This document shows positions 1 to 6,652 of a stretch of 11,903 bases of DNA, in pieces (position 1 is the stretch's first letter; the number at the start of each line of letters is the position of its first letter). The DNA is taken from assembly GCA_050250135.1 (NCBI GenBank), contig JBFWPF010000036.1:1-11903 (forward strand), read 5' to 3'. This DNA is from JBFWPF01 sp050250135. Lineage in GTDB: Bacteria > Chlamydiota > Chlamydiia > Chlamydiales > JAFEGQ01. The notes beneath the pieces are model-generated. The model did not search any database, had not been told where the DNA came from, and saw only the letters and a program-made list of their open reading frames with translations. The position numbers and the translations under genes were made by a program.

Positions 1-43
1 TGCGTATTTGAATATGCTTTGAAGTTGGTTTGAGCTTAGGCAT
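1..43 (-). CDS. 5' end of an unidentified gene running off the left edge
   Basis: A minus-strand ATG at 43-41 is preceded by a perfect AAGGAGG (plus-strand 50-56) with six bases of spacing, the best ribosome binding site at this end of the window. The reading frame stays open to the window edge and gives 14 residues, MPKLKPTSKHIQIR. Its lysine-rich start is too short to assign to a family. It sits head to head with the decayed transposase to its right, so it may belong to another mobile element or to an unrelated gene. The start is well supported; the product is unknown. Confidence 0.45.
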   Translation of the reverse strand, partial: MPKLKPTSKHIQIR

Positions 44-111
44 TTGCGTCCTCCTTGTTGGGGAACACAATCATGAAGGCCAAGCAAATTATTTTAAAAG
101 AGTTTTTCTAA

Positions 112-579
112 TGTCCGACGCCCTGGAGGCAAGGGCCACTCCCTAAAGAACGTCCCGGTCCTAAACCGAAAATTAGTGATGGTGAACTAAAGGAACGTAT
201 TGGGAAGGATCTACAATCTAGCCCTTTTTCTGGTGAAGGTCACAGGAAGGTCTGGGCTAGGCTGAGGCGGCAAGGCATTCGAGCGTGTCGTCATCGTGTG
301 CTGCGGGTAATGGGGGAGAGGCACTGGCTCTCTCCGCATCGATTTTCCAAGGGTGATCAGCGAGTCCATGATCGCTATATCATATGGGGTGGTGGAGCGG
401 TTTAACGGAACGCCAAGGAGCAACTGATTCACGGCCGAATTTTAGAGGACATCGACGCATTGAGGATAGCGATGGATGAATTTGTGAAGAGGTACAATAA
501 CGACTGGCTAGCCCAGAAGCTGGGATACAAGAGCCCCGCTGAGGCCCGCCAAGCATGGAATGAAAAAATGGTGGCCTAG
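112..579 (+). pseudogene. Broken IS3-family transposase orfB with the DDE core deleted
   Basis: Frame 1, open after a TAA at 109-111, reads a typical IS3 orfB N-terminal part: PGPKPKISDGELKERIGKDL, then SPFSGEGHRKVWARLRRQGI and RVLRVMGERHWLSPHR, which is the HTH_21 region, up to a VHD near 372. In complete relatives the catalytic DDE integrase core follows. Here the sequence jumps to the end of the protein: GVVERFNGT in frame 2 (386-412), then, after an apparent one-base deletion near 413, KEQLIHGRIL through YNNDWLAQKLGYKSPAEARQ in frame 1, ending at TAG 577-579. The protein therefore has its DNA-binding part and its C-terminal tail but no catalytic core, and it cannot be active. The extreme N-terminus is not recognisable either. 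Family assignment is confident; the subgroup is not. Confidence 0.85.
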
Positions 580-589
580 CGCAAAAAAG

Positions 590-614
590 TGTCTAAATAA
601 ATAGGGGCAGTACA
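590..614 (+). repeat. Probable right inverted repeat of the IS3 remnant
   Basis: Eleven bases after the orfB stop lies TGTCTAAATAAATAGGGGCA followed by GTACA. IS3-family tips end in CA, and a GGGGCAGTACA-like terminus (TGTACTGCCCC when read inward) is common in the family. The partner left repeat was not found in the window, so the exact outer boundary at 614 is inferred. Confidence 0.6.
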
Positions 615-625
615 AAATTCTCCTG

Positions 626-1387
626 TTGCAGACACCCTTTACAAAAGCGGTGAGGCTACCTCTATCACCCCGTTTGTTGAAGCAAATATTGGCGGAAAGC
701 TATTCTAAGAGGCTAATGGATGACCCGCCCCCTCCTATGGTAATCGCCGCAGAAGTCAGTCGATGGTCGGCCTACATCCAAGGACTTCAACAAGAAATGA
801 AAGGGGAAATCCCTCCCCCCTTCGCCGCCGTCAGAACCCTGATTGAAGAATATCTGGGTGAGATGGAGTCCGATAGCCCCATACTCGATGTGGGGTGCGA
901 AACAGGAAAGCATGCCCTCCCCCTAATCGTGACAGGGGAAAAGGTGGTGCTGATGGACATCGCCCCCAATGCAATCGAGTGCACTCAGGAAAATCTCAAG
1001 AAGAAGGGGCGGCTAGGTGGGGTGGCAGGGACGATCAGCGGCAAGATCGAGGAGCTGGACCCCAAATGGGGCCCCTTCAAAGCGGTGGTCGGCGGCTATG
1101 TCTTTTCGTTCGTGCCGCGGCGTCGATTTGAGAAGATGATGCGGGAGAATGTGCTCGGCCGAATCGAGCCGAGAGGTTTTTTTGCAGGGGGATTCTTCGG
1201 CAAGGAGCACGCCTGGGCGGTCAACTCCCAGCTCTGCTGCGTGGGAGAGGAGGAGCTCGAGGCGTTGTTTGGGGCGGCAGGGTTCGAAATCTGCGCGATT
1301 GCGGAAAATCGGAAGATGGAAGAGACCGTTCTCGATGGAGAGCAGTGCTTCCACACCATTGAGCTAGTGGCTAGACGCCGAGGATAG
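626..1387 (+). CDS. Class I SAM-dependent methyltransferase, target unknown
   Basis: The longest frame starts at TTG 626 (253 residues). With that numbering, ILDVGCETG (86-94) is the SAM-binding motif I of the Rossmann-like class I fold and VVLMD (107-111) ends the second strand, whose acidic residue binds the ribose. The protein resembles small-molecule methyltransferases, but nothing shows the acceptor. Motif I has Glu where most relatives have the second Gly (GCGTG), an unusual substitution. The start is uncertain: TTG 626 has no clear ribosome binding site and lies 12 bases from the IS tip, whereas ATG 716 has AAGAGG only three bases upstream and would give 223 residues. The insertion may have removed the original promoter or 5' end. 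The 3' end overlaps the convergent amine oxidase gene by 17 bases. Confidence 0.8.
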   Translation: MQTPFTKAVRLPLSPRLLKQILAESYSKRLMDDPPPPMVIAAEVSRWSAYIQGLQQEMKGEIPPPFAAVRTLIEEYLGEMESDSPILDVGCETGKHALPLIVTGEKVVLMDIAPNAIECTQENLKKKGRLGGVAGTISGKIEELDPKWGPFKAVVGGYVFSFVPRRRFEKMMRENVLGRIEPRGFFAGGFFGKEHAWAVNSQLCCVGEEELEALFGAAGFEICAIAENRKMEETVLDGEQCFHTIELVARRRG

Positions 1388-2708
1388 CCCGGGCAATCCG
1401 GTCGCCCGATTCACAGGCTGCCTCCATCGTGCCCGGTACATCGGAGAGGATCGAGGTGTGCTCCCCAATGAAGTAGAGGGTGTCGTCGATGGGGGCAAAA
1501 AGGGTGCGGAACAGGGTCCCCTTGTGCTCGGTCGTGGAGGTGAGAAGACCCTCCTGGCCAGCGCCGACGTAGGAGTAGGAACCCCCCGCGTAAGGGTCGG
1601 CTGGCCAGCTATGCCCCACAGGGGTGGTGTAGGAGCCCGGCGTGTCGGCGTAGGCCGGAGGGATGAAGGGGGGGCAGGTGGCGCCAAAGTGCCCCTCGAT
1701 CATAGGCCTTGCATGGGCATAGGTGGAGGCGATGGTCTCAGGGGAAAAATAGCCCTCCTCACCGCTGCAGTAGAGGGTAAGGATGGCGCCGGCTGGGTCT
1801 AAGAAGCAGACGGTGTTGCCGCTCCCAACTCCAGCTCGGGTACGAGGGGGAGTGGAAAAGGGGACGAGGATTTTGGCGTTAGTGCCGTAGGGGACGCTGT
1901 TGATGTCGGCTAAGCGGTCCGGGGGGAGGGCCGCTTCGGAGAAAGAGATGGCGTTGTAGGTGGGACAGGGGATGGCGAGTACGAGGAGGTCTGCTGTGGT
2001 CTTGTGGCCGCTTTCGAAGGTAAGGGTGTAGCCCTTCTCTTTTTTGGAGACATGGGTAAGGGGCATGTTGAGGTGGAGGCGGGGGCCGAGCGCTTCGGCA
2101 ATGCGCTTAGGGAGGAGGCTATTGCCCCCGTCAATAGAGGCGATATTAACCTTCCCACTCTCCTGGTGGGCGATCGAAAGTCCCCCGAGCAGCATGTAGA
2201 AGAGGGTGTCAGCATAGAGTGAGGAGAGCGCTTCGGGAGAGCCCCCCTCGTAAGCGGTAAGGCGCATGGAGACGGCCCGATAAAAAGGGGTGCCCGGCTC
2301 GACGATCCGCTCGAGGAGCTCCCTCATATTGGCCCCCTCCACAGAGAGTTGCTGCCGGAGGGTCGCGGGATCAAGGCTGGCCTGGTTGTAGAGGTCGGCG
2401 ACCGGGGTAAACCTCTCTCCATCAAAGAAGGCGTGGTTCAGGGTGAGTTCGTAGTCAGAGGTGGTAAGGCCAAACTCGTCGATTAGGGCATGGAGATGGG
2501 GAGCCTCCCCTCCGTCGGTGAGGTTGTGCGCCCCGAGTTCGGCGGGGGTGCCGTTTAGGGTGACGGTGAAGATCCGCCCGCCGACTCGGCTTCTCGCCTC
2601 GTAGAGCTCGACATCGACGCCGCTCTCCTGGAGGCGGTGGGCGCAGGTGAGGCCGGCAATGCCACCACCAATAACGACCACCTTGGGATTTGGGAGGGAG
2701 AGCGACAT
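1371..2708 (-). CDS. Flavin-containing amine oxidase family protein
   Basis: An FAD-dependent oxidoreductase of the monoamine oxidase/phytoene desaturase superfamily. Counting from the upstream ATG at 2735 (454 residues), the FAD-binding dinucleotide fold is VVVIGGGIAG (19-28) with the ribose-binding Glu46, followed by the RVGGR motif (50-54) typical of this family. The C-terminal FAD-contacting segment is LYFIGEHTS (420-428), then GTMEAACESG (435-444). Such enzymes oxidise amines or related substrates to imines using oxygen; the substrate here is unknown. I prefer ATG 2708 (445 residues) because an AAAGG lies 11 bases upstream and it leaves the usual short lead before the Rossmann strand. 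ATG 2735 has no visible ribosome binding site. There is no secretion signal, so it is probably cytoplasmic. It is divergent from the acetyltransferase gene and overlaps the methyltransferase end. Confidence 0.88.
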   Translation of the reverse strand: MSLSLPNPKVVVIGGGIAGLTCAHRLQESGVDVELYEARSRVGGRIFTVTLNGTPAELGAHNLTDGGEAPHLHALIDEFGLTTSDYELTLNHAFFDGERFTPVADLYNQASLDPATLRQQLSVEGANMRELLERIVEPGTPFYRAVSMRLTAYEGGSPEALSSLYADTLFYMLLGGLSIAHQESGKVNIASIDGGNSLLPKRIAEALGPRLHLNMPLTHVSKKEKGYTLTFESGHKTTADLLVLAIPCPTYNAISFSEAALPPDRLADINSVPYGTNAKILVPFSTPPRTRAGVGSGNTVCFLDPAGAILTLYCSGEEGYFSPETIASTYAHARPMIEGHFGATCPPFIPPAYADTPGSYTTPVGHSWPADPYAGGSYSYVGAGQEGLLTSTTEHKGTLFRTLFAPIDDTLYFIGEHTSILSDVPGTMEAACESGDRIARAILGV

Positions 2709-2781
2709 GAGACAGAGTACCTTTAGAAATAGCATAGTGAGCTAGTATGGGGTTTTTGGTCATATAAGGTAAGGCGGAAGG

Positions 2782-3417
2782 ATGCGTAGAGGACCCGATC
2801 CCGAGAGCCGCTTTCCACTTGAGAACTGGGACAAGCTGGGCTTTCTTAAGCACTTTATCACAGCACACAACATTGAGGTGGGGGACTACACCTACTACGA
2901 CGATGCTGAGCATGGTCCAGAGACCTTTGAGAGGCGGAATATCCTCTACAACTTTCCGATGACGAAAGAGCGGTTGACTATTGGGAAGTTCTGCGCGATT
3001 GCCGCTGAGACCCGCTTTATGATGGGGGGGCACCATAAGCTCGATGCGGTGAGCACCTATCCCTTTCCTGTGTTTGGAAATGGGTGGGAGGAGGCCTACA
3101 ATATCTTGGAGCTGCCCCAAAAGGGGGATATTGTGGTCGGTCACGATGTCTGGTTTGGTTACAATTCCCTTGTGATGAACGGGGTGACGATCGGGAATGG
3201 GGCGATCGTGGGCGCTCGGTCGGTCGTCGTCAAGGATGTGCCGGCTTATTCGATTGTGGCCGGAAGTCCCGCCCGTGTGGTAAAGATGCGCTTTGAAGAG
3301 CGGGACATTGAGCGACTGGAGCGGATTGCCTGGTGGAACTGGGATCGGGAGAAACTCACCCGTCATGTGCAGTTGGTGTCGGCACTCGACATCGATCGGC
3401 TTGAGGAAATGCTCTAG
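2782..3417 (+). CDS. Vat/CatB-type hexapeptide-repeat acetyltransferase (xenobiotic acetyltransferase family)
   Basis: A 211-residue protein, the usual length for the xenobiotic acetyltransferase family, which includes streptogramin A (Vat) and type B chloramphenicol (CatB) acetyltransferases. These are left-handed beta-helix trimers that use acetyl-CoA. Visible features are the FCAIA strand (70-74), the catalytic-His region GGHHKLDAVSTYPF (82-95, His85 most likely catalytic by alignment with the Vat motif), GNGW (99-102), VVGHDVWFGYNS (118-129), imperfect hexapeptide turns such as GVTIGNGAIVGARSVVVKDV, then VAGSPARVV (159-167) and the C-terminal WWNWD (184-188). The start ATG follows AAGG motifs within about 15 bases. 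It is the first gene of a three-gene coupled unit. Many chromosomal members have no proven resistance role, so the substrate is open. Confidence 0.9.
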   Translation: MRRGPDPESRFPLENWDKLGFLKHFITAHNIEVGDYTYYDDAEHGPETFERRNILYNFPMTKERLTIGKFCAIAAETRFMMGGHHKLDAVSTYPFPVFGNGWEEAYNILELPQKGDIVVGHDVWFGYNSLVMNGVTIGNGAIVGARSVVVKDVPAYSIVAGSPARVVKMRFEERDIERLERIAWWNWDREKLTRHVQLVSALDIDRLEEML

Positions 3418-3420
3418 CTT

Positions 3421-3861
3421 ATGGAGAGGCGAAAGGTTGAGGGATTTCGGGTCGTGGGTCGATCAGTAAGGGTAGAACCCGTAACAGCCGAGCAGCAAAT
3501 AGGTGCACTATGGGTGGGGCTGGATCGGGACCCTTTGCTCTCTACCCTAATGGCCACGCACAGACTGGTGGGGGTCTATACCGAATATGCAGGGGATTAC
3601 ACTAAGCCCTATACTTACTTTCTGGGTGTCGAGTTGGGCAGGGAAGAAGAGGTGCCCAAGGGGTTAGCTCGTGTCGATATCCCCAGCGGTGAATATGGGG
3701 CTTTTCCCGTTCAGGGTCCGATGCCAGAAGCGTTCATTGAGGAGTGGGCAAGGATTTGGCGAGCGGATATCCCACGGCTTTACAAAACCGATTTCGAGCG
3801 CTATGGCGCGACCGAAGCGGTGATCTATCTCAGCATTAAGAGCAGAGCGGAGGCGAAATGA
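3421..3861 (+). CDS. Stand-alone GyrI-like/effector-binding domain protein
   Basis: A 146-residue protein matching the GyrI-like small-molecule binding fold, the domain found at the C-terminus of AraC and MerR-type regulators such as Rob and BmrR and also as a free-standing protein. Supporting segments are GVYTEYAGDY (51-60) and YTYFLGVEL (64-72), the turn IPSGEYGAFPVQGPMP (87-102), and WARIWRADIPRLYKTDFERY (109-128), a typical end helix plus the FERY motif. No DNA-binding domain is present, so it is more likely a ligand-binding or hydrolytic accessory protein than a regulator. It starts three bases after the acetyltransferase stop, with GAGGA about 13 bases upstream inside that gene, and it overlaps the next start by four bases (ATGA). 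Coupled translation is likely. Confidence 0.8.
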   Translation: MERRKVEGFRVVGRSVRVEPVTAEQQIGALWVGLDRDPLLSTLMATHRLVGVYTEYAGDYTKPYTYFLGVELGREEEVPKGLARVDIPSGEYGAFPVQGPMPEAFIEEWARIWRADIPRLYKTDFERYGATEAVIYLSIKSRAEAK

Positions 3862-4850
3862 AAGTACAGGCTTATGCGGCAATGGAGAAAGGGGCAGAGC
3901 TGGTTCCCTTCGAATATGAGGCGGGAGCGTTGGGGCCTCACGAGGTAGAGGTGGAGGTGAGCCACTGCGGCCTCTGCCACAGCGATCTCCACCTGATCGA
4001 CAACGACTGGGGTTTTAGTCGGTACCCACTAGTGCCGGGCCATGAGGTGGCGGGGAGGGTGGCCCAGGTAGGCGCTCAGGTAAAAGAGGTCAAGGTCGGC
4101 GAGCGGGTGGGGATCGGCTGGCAATGCGCTAGCTGCCTCCACTGTGAATGGTGCCGGCGGGGAGAGGAGAATCTCTGCAAGAAATCCCAGCCGACCGCTC
4201 TTGGCCACTATGGGGGCTTCGCCAATCGGGTGCGGGCTCACGAGAGGTTCGCTATTCCGATTCCAGAGGGACTCCCTTCGGAAGCGGCGGGGCCACTGCT
4301 ATGTGGCGGCATCACCGTCTACTCGCCGATGCACCTGGGGGAGGTTACCCCCAACCAGCACGTGGCGATCCTGGGTGTGGGGGGGCTCGGCCATATGGCG
4401 ATCCAGTTCTACCACGCCTTCGGGTGTGAGGTGACCGCCCTGTCGTCAAGCCGAGGGAAGGAGGAAGAGGCGAAGCGACTCGGTGCCGACCACTTTGTGG
4501 TGGCCAGCGAGGCGAAAGGGGCCCAGTTCGATCTGATCCTCTTTACCGCATCGGTCGGCGTCGATTTTGACCACTACCTATCGCTGCTAAGGCCCAAGGG
4601 GAAATTCTGTGTTTTGGGGGCGCCCGAGCAGATTGTGATCCGGCCGATGTCGCTGATCGGTGAGGCCAAGCAGATGTTTGGGAGCCCGATTGGAGGGCCC
4701 CTAAGGATTCGGGAGATGCTTGCCTTTGCCGCGAGGCACGAGATCCTGCCGCAGATCGAGCGCTTCCCGATGAGTCGGGTGAACGAGGCGATTGGGCGAC
4801 TAAGAGAGAATAAGGTCCGCTACCGGGCGGTGCTGGAGATTAACGGCTGA
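3858..4850 (+). CDS. Zinc-dependent alcohol dehydrogenase, CAD/YahK-like
   Basis: A medium-chain dehydrogenase/reductase of the cinnamyl alcohol dehydrogenase/YahK branch (330 residues; relatives are about 340-350). By family alignment the catalytic zinc ligands are Cys37 in HCGLCHSDLH, His62 with Glu63 in PGHEVAG, and Cys149 in PLLCGGITVYSPM. The structural-zinc set is Cys93, Cys96, Cys99 and Cys107 in CLHCEWCRRGEENLC. The nucleotide-binding turn is GVGGLGHMAIQ (173-183), and the SSSRGK run (196-201) suggests NADP(H) preference, as in CAD enzymes. It probably interconverts aldehydes and primary alcohols; the physiological substrate is unknown. The start overlaps the preceding stop as ATGA, with GCGGAGG four bases upstream. 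It is the last gene of the trio, and its stop lies in the loop of an intrinsic terminator. Confidence 0.92.
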   Translation: MKVQAYAAMEKGAELVPFEYEAGALGPHEVEVEVSHCGLCHSDLHLIDNDWGFSRYPLVPGHEVAGRVAQVGAQVKEVKVGERVGIGWQCASCLHCEWCRRGEENLCKKSQPTALGHYGGFANRVRAHERFAIPIPEGLPSEAAGPLLCGGITVYSPMHLGEVTPNQHVAILGVGGLGHMAIQFYHAFGCEVTALSSSRGKEEEAKRLGADHFVVASEAKGAQFDLILFTASVGVDFDHYLSLLRPKGKFCVLGAPEQIVIRPMSLIGEAKQMFGSPIGGPLRIREMLAFAARHEILPQIERFPMSRVNEAIGRLRENKVRYRAVLEING

Positions 4851-5484
4851 ATATAGCCGTTTTGGCGAGGTGGTCGGAGGGCTCACCGGGGCAGGGGAGG
4901 GCCCCAAGGCCGGTGATCGGGCGGACCGGCTTGACCCACAGAGGCTTTAGCGACTGACTGGCGAGGACAAAGTCGACCTCATGGGCCGCCCCATTCCAGG
5001 CGAGGTCGCAGTTGAGGAGGGCAACCTTTTGGCCCCCCCACTGCAGCTCGATAGTTTGCCCCATACTGCCTTCAGCGGCAACGACTTGGGTCGCCTCACT
5101 GAGTTTAAGGTGGTTCTTATAGAAGACCGCATCGCCGGGCAGCCCCATAGCCCTGGAGCTCGGTTTGCAGGCGGGCGAAGAAGGTGGGTTCGACCTCCTA
5201 AAGGCAGATGATGTCGGAACCAAAGGCCTGGATATGGCTCATCAGCGCCTCTTGCCGGTACTCCCAAGCTATAATGGTGGGGTCGATAGGGAGTACCAGG
5301 CCCCGCCGTTGATGCCCGCGTAGGTGGGCGCAAGGGTGTTATAGGTGGTCACCTGAAGGGTCGGCGCGGCCTCAGCCGGTCTGAGGTAGAAGAGGGCGCA
5401 GGCCGAGACGATACAAACCTCAATCAGGGCCTTGTTGTGGGAGATCCAACCGGTAACTTTCTGACGAATAGTTCCTGTTTCCAT
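4840..5484 (-). pseudogene. Decayed EEP (endonuclease/exonuclease/phosphatase) family gene
   Basis: The minus strand holds an EEP gene in at least three pieces. From ATG 5484 the first frame gives METGTIRQKV, a membrane or signal segment (ALIEVCIVSACALFYL), then the first EEP motif TLQVTTYNTLAPTYA; the frame stops at 5269. A second frame (about 5285-5147) continues with TIIAWEYRQEALMSHIQAFG and SDIICL, then TAG at 5200-5198 exactly where the family has the Gln of LQEV, then EVEPTFFARLQTELQGYG. A third segment, back in the first frame, reads GDAVFYKNHLKL, KVALLNCDLAWN and, near the end, PSDHLAKTAIF, which carries the catalytic Asp-His pair. Sequence also seems to be missing between the pieces, since the whole is about 215 codons. 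Members cleave phosphodiester or phosphomonoester bonds; this copy cannot make a complete protein. It begins 32 bases after cyoE and may once have been cotranscribed with it. Confidence 0.8.
4842..4863 (+). terminator. Intrinsic terminator of the acetyltransferase-GyrI-ADH operon
   Basis: A perfect seven-base-pair stem, AACGGCT / AGCCGTT, with a six-base loop (GAATAT) is followed directly by two more T residues, giving a TTTT run at 4860-4863. The ADH stop codon (4848-4850) spans the end of the stem and the start of the loop. Read on the minus strand, the same hairpin sits just before the stop of the decayed EEP gene but lacks a good U-tract, so it mainly serves the plus strand. Confidence 0.65.
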
Positions 5485-5516
5485 AGGGCTACTGTTACAA
5501 CTGTAGGGCGAATTTC

Positions 5517-6362
5517 TTAGTGAGAAAAGGTGATAGTGGCCGAAAGGGCGACGATGGTGGCAAGAGAAAAAATAAAGATTTGGCGGGCCCACCGCTTGTC
5601 GTCAGGGGCTTTGAGGCCGAGGAGGGCTAGGGCCACCCAGCCGATGCCCAAGGCCACGGCGACAATGAGATAGGGATAGCCCCGGTAGCCAAAAGAAAAG
5701 AAGAAAGAGGAGGCAGCGGCAAAGGCTATTGTATAAATTATAATTTGAATTTTGGTGGCCCTCATCCCTCGCTTGACGGGGAGGACGGGGATGGAGGCGG
5801 CGGCGTAGTCGTCAACCCGGTACATGGCGATGGCGTAGAAGTGGGGCATCTGCCAGAGGGCCATAAGGGTGAGGAGGAGGAGGGCGGCGAGGTCGAGGTG
5901 GCCCGAGAGGGTGGTGTAGCCGACAAGGGGGGGGACGGCTCCGGCAAGGCTCCCGACATGGGTGCTGTAAGGGGAGCGGTACTTCCCAAGGGTGTAGAGT
6001 AGGACGTAGATGAGGAAGCCGCCGAGGGCGAGGAGGAGGGTGATCCGATTGGTGAAGAGGGTAAGGATGGCAAAGCCGATAAGGCCGAGGGCGGTGGCAA
6101 AGAGGGAGGCGCTTCTGGGCGAGATGAGCCCTTTGGCTAGGGCACGATTTTTGGTCCGCTCCATCTTCTGGTCGGCATGGCGGTCGAGGGCGTTGTTAAA
6201 GACGCAGGCGGAGGCGATCACGAGGCCCAATCCGGCGAGTGTGATGAGGTAGTGGGGGAGGTTGAAGGGCCCTTCGGTAGCGAGCATAAAGCCGGCGGTG
6301 GTGGTGAGGAGGTTGCCAGCGAGTATGCCGGGTTTGGTCATCATGGCGTAGTACTTGATCAC
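5517..6362 (-). CDS. cyoE: Protoheme IX farnesyltransferase (heme O synthase) CyoE
   Basis: An integral membrane UbiA-type prenyltransferase that adds a farnesyl group to heme b to make heme O, the cofactor of the high-spin site of cytochrome bo. It has 281 residues; the E. coli protein has about 296. The first aspartate motif is NNALDRHADQKMERTKNRALA (from residue 56), and the second conserved loop is YRVDDYAAASIPVLPV followed by KRG. The early TKPGILAGNLL matches the N-terminal family signature. Hydrophobic segments are consistent with seven to nine membrane spans. The start is GTG at 6362-6360, overlapping the cyoD TGA as GTGA; ATGs at codons 7 and 8 are possible alternatives. It is the last intact gene of the cyo operon. 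Confidence 0.95.
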   Translation of the reverse strand: MIKYYAMMTKPGILAGNLLTTTAGFMLATEGPFNLPHYLITLAGLGLVIASACVFNNALDRHADQKMERTKNRALAKGLISPRSASLFATALGLIGFAILTLFTNRITLLLALGGFLIYVLLYTLGKYRSPYSTHVGSLAGAVPPLVGYTTLSGHLDLAALLLLTLMALWQMPHFYAIAMYRVDDYAAASIPVLPVKRGMRATKIQIIIYTIAFAAASSFFFSFGYRGYPYLIVAVALGIGWVALALLGLKAPDDKRWARQIFIFSLATIVALSATITFSH

Positions 6363-6652
6363 GGCATCACATTGTAGTGGAGGTTAGACATGATCCAGAG
6401 GGAGCCGAGGATAAGGATCAGGGCGGTAGAGACCATAAAGAAGAAGAGCATGAGGTTCCAGCGAGGCTTTTTCTCCTTGCCGAGGCCGAGGAAGAGGACC
6501 ATCTGGATGGCGGCCTGCACAAAGGCAAAAGTGGCTAGGTAGGGGATGGGGTGGGCGAAGGTGGGATGAAGGGCGATAAAATAGGCGCCAAAGGTGAGGA
6601 GGAGGGAGAGGACAAAGCCGAAAAGGTAGGGCCAGGCGGTGTGGCGGGTCAT
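6359..6652 (-). CDS. cyoD: Cytochrome bo quinol oxidase subunit IV CyoD
   Basis: A 97-residue membrane protein with three hydrophobic spans (roughly residues 8-28, 37-56 and 66-87), as expected for subunit IV of heme-copper quinol oxidases, which assists assembly or stability of the CuB site in E. coli. Characteristic family features are FVQAAIQMVLFLGLG in the second span and the C-terminal LGSLWIMSNLHYNVMP. The N-terminal tail before the first span is shorter than in E. coli CyoD (about 109 residues). Its ATG overlaps the cyoC stop by four bases (ATGA), and its stop overlaps the cyoE start, so translation is coupled on both sides. Confidence 0.95.
   Translation of the reverse strand: MTRHTAWPYLFGFVLSLLLTFGAYFIALHPTFAHPIPYLATFAFVQAAIQMVLFLGLGKEKKPRWNLMLFFFMVSTALILILGSLWIMSNLHYNVMP

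Larger units (their letters stand above)
112..614 (+). mobile_element. Remnant of an IS3-family insertion sequence
   Basis: This is the visible extent of the element, from the first recognisable orfB codons to the probable right tip. The right end is intact enough to recognise. The left end and orfA are not visible, and no matching left inverted repeat was found in bases 1-111. The deletion of the catalytic core marks it as an old remnant rather than a mobile copy. Confidence 0.7.

Noticed and set aside
1458..1802. Plus-strand open frame opposite the amine oxidase
   Set aside because: The Gly/Val/Arg-rich product is typical of an antisense shadow; the amine oxidase on the other strand is well supported.
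2455..3366. A 303-codon minus-strand open frame spanning the acetyltransferase and the start of the amine oxidase
   Set aside because: The acetyltransferase on the plus strand has all family motifs. This frame is Pro/His/Arg-rich, has no recognisable domain and crosses two real genes.
5198..5200. TAG as a recoded sense codon in the EEP gene
   Set aside because: Other genes here (methyltransferase, amine oxidase, acetyltransferase, cyoA, cyoB) use TAG as their stop, and the EEP gene has independent frameshifts, so simple decay is the better explanation.
4947..5333. A 128-codon minus-strand frame in the EEP region as a separate gene
   Set aside because: It is the third frame over the decayed EEP gene. 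The EEP motifs lie in the other two minus-strand frames, and this frame carries none of them.
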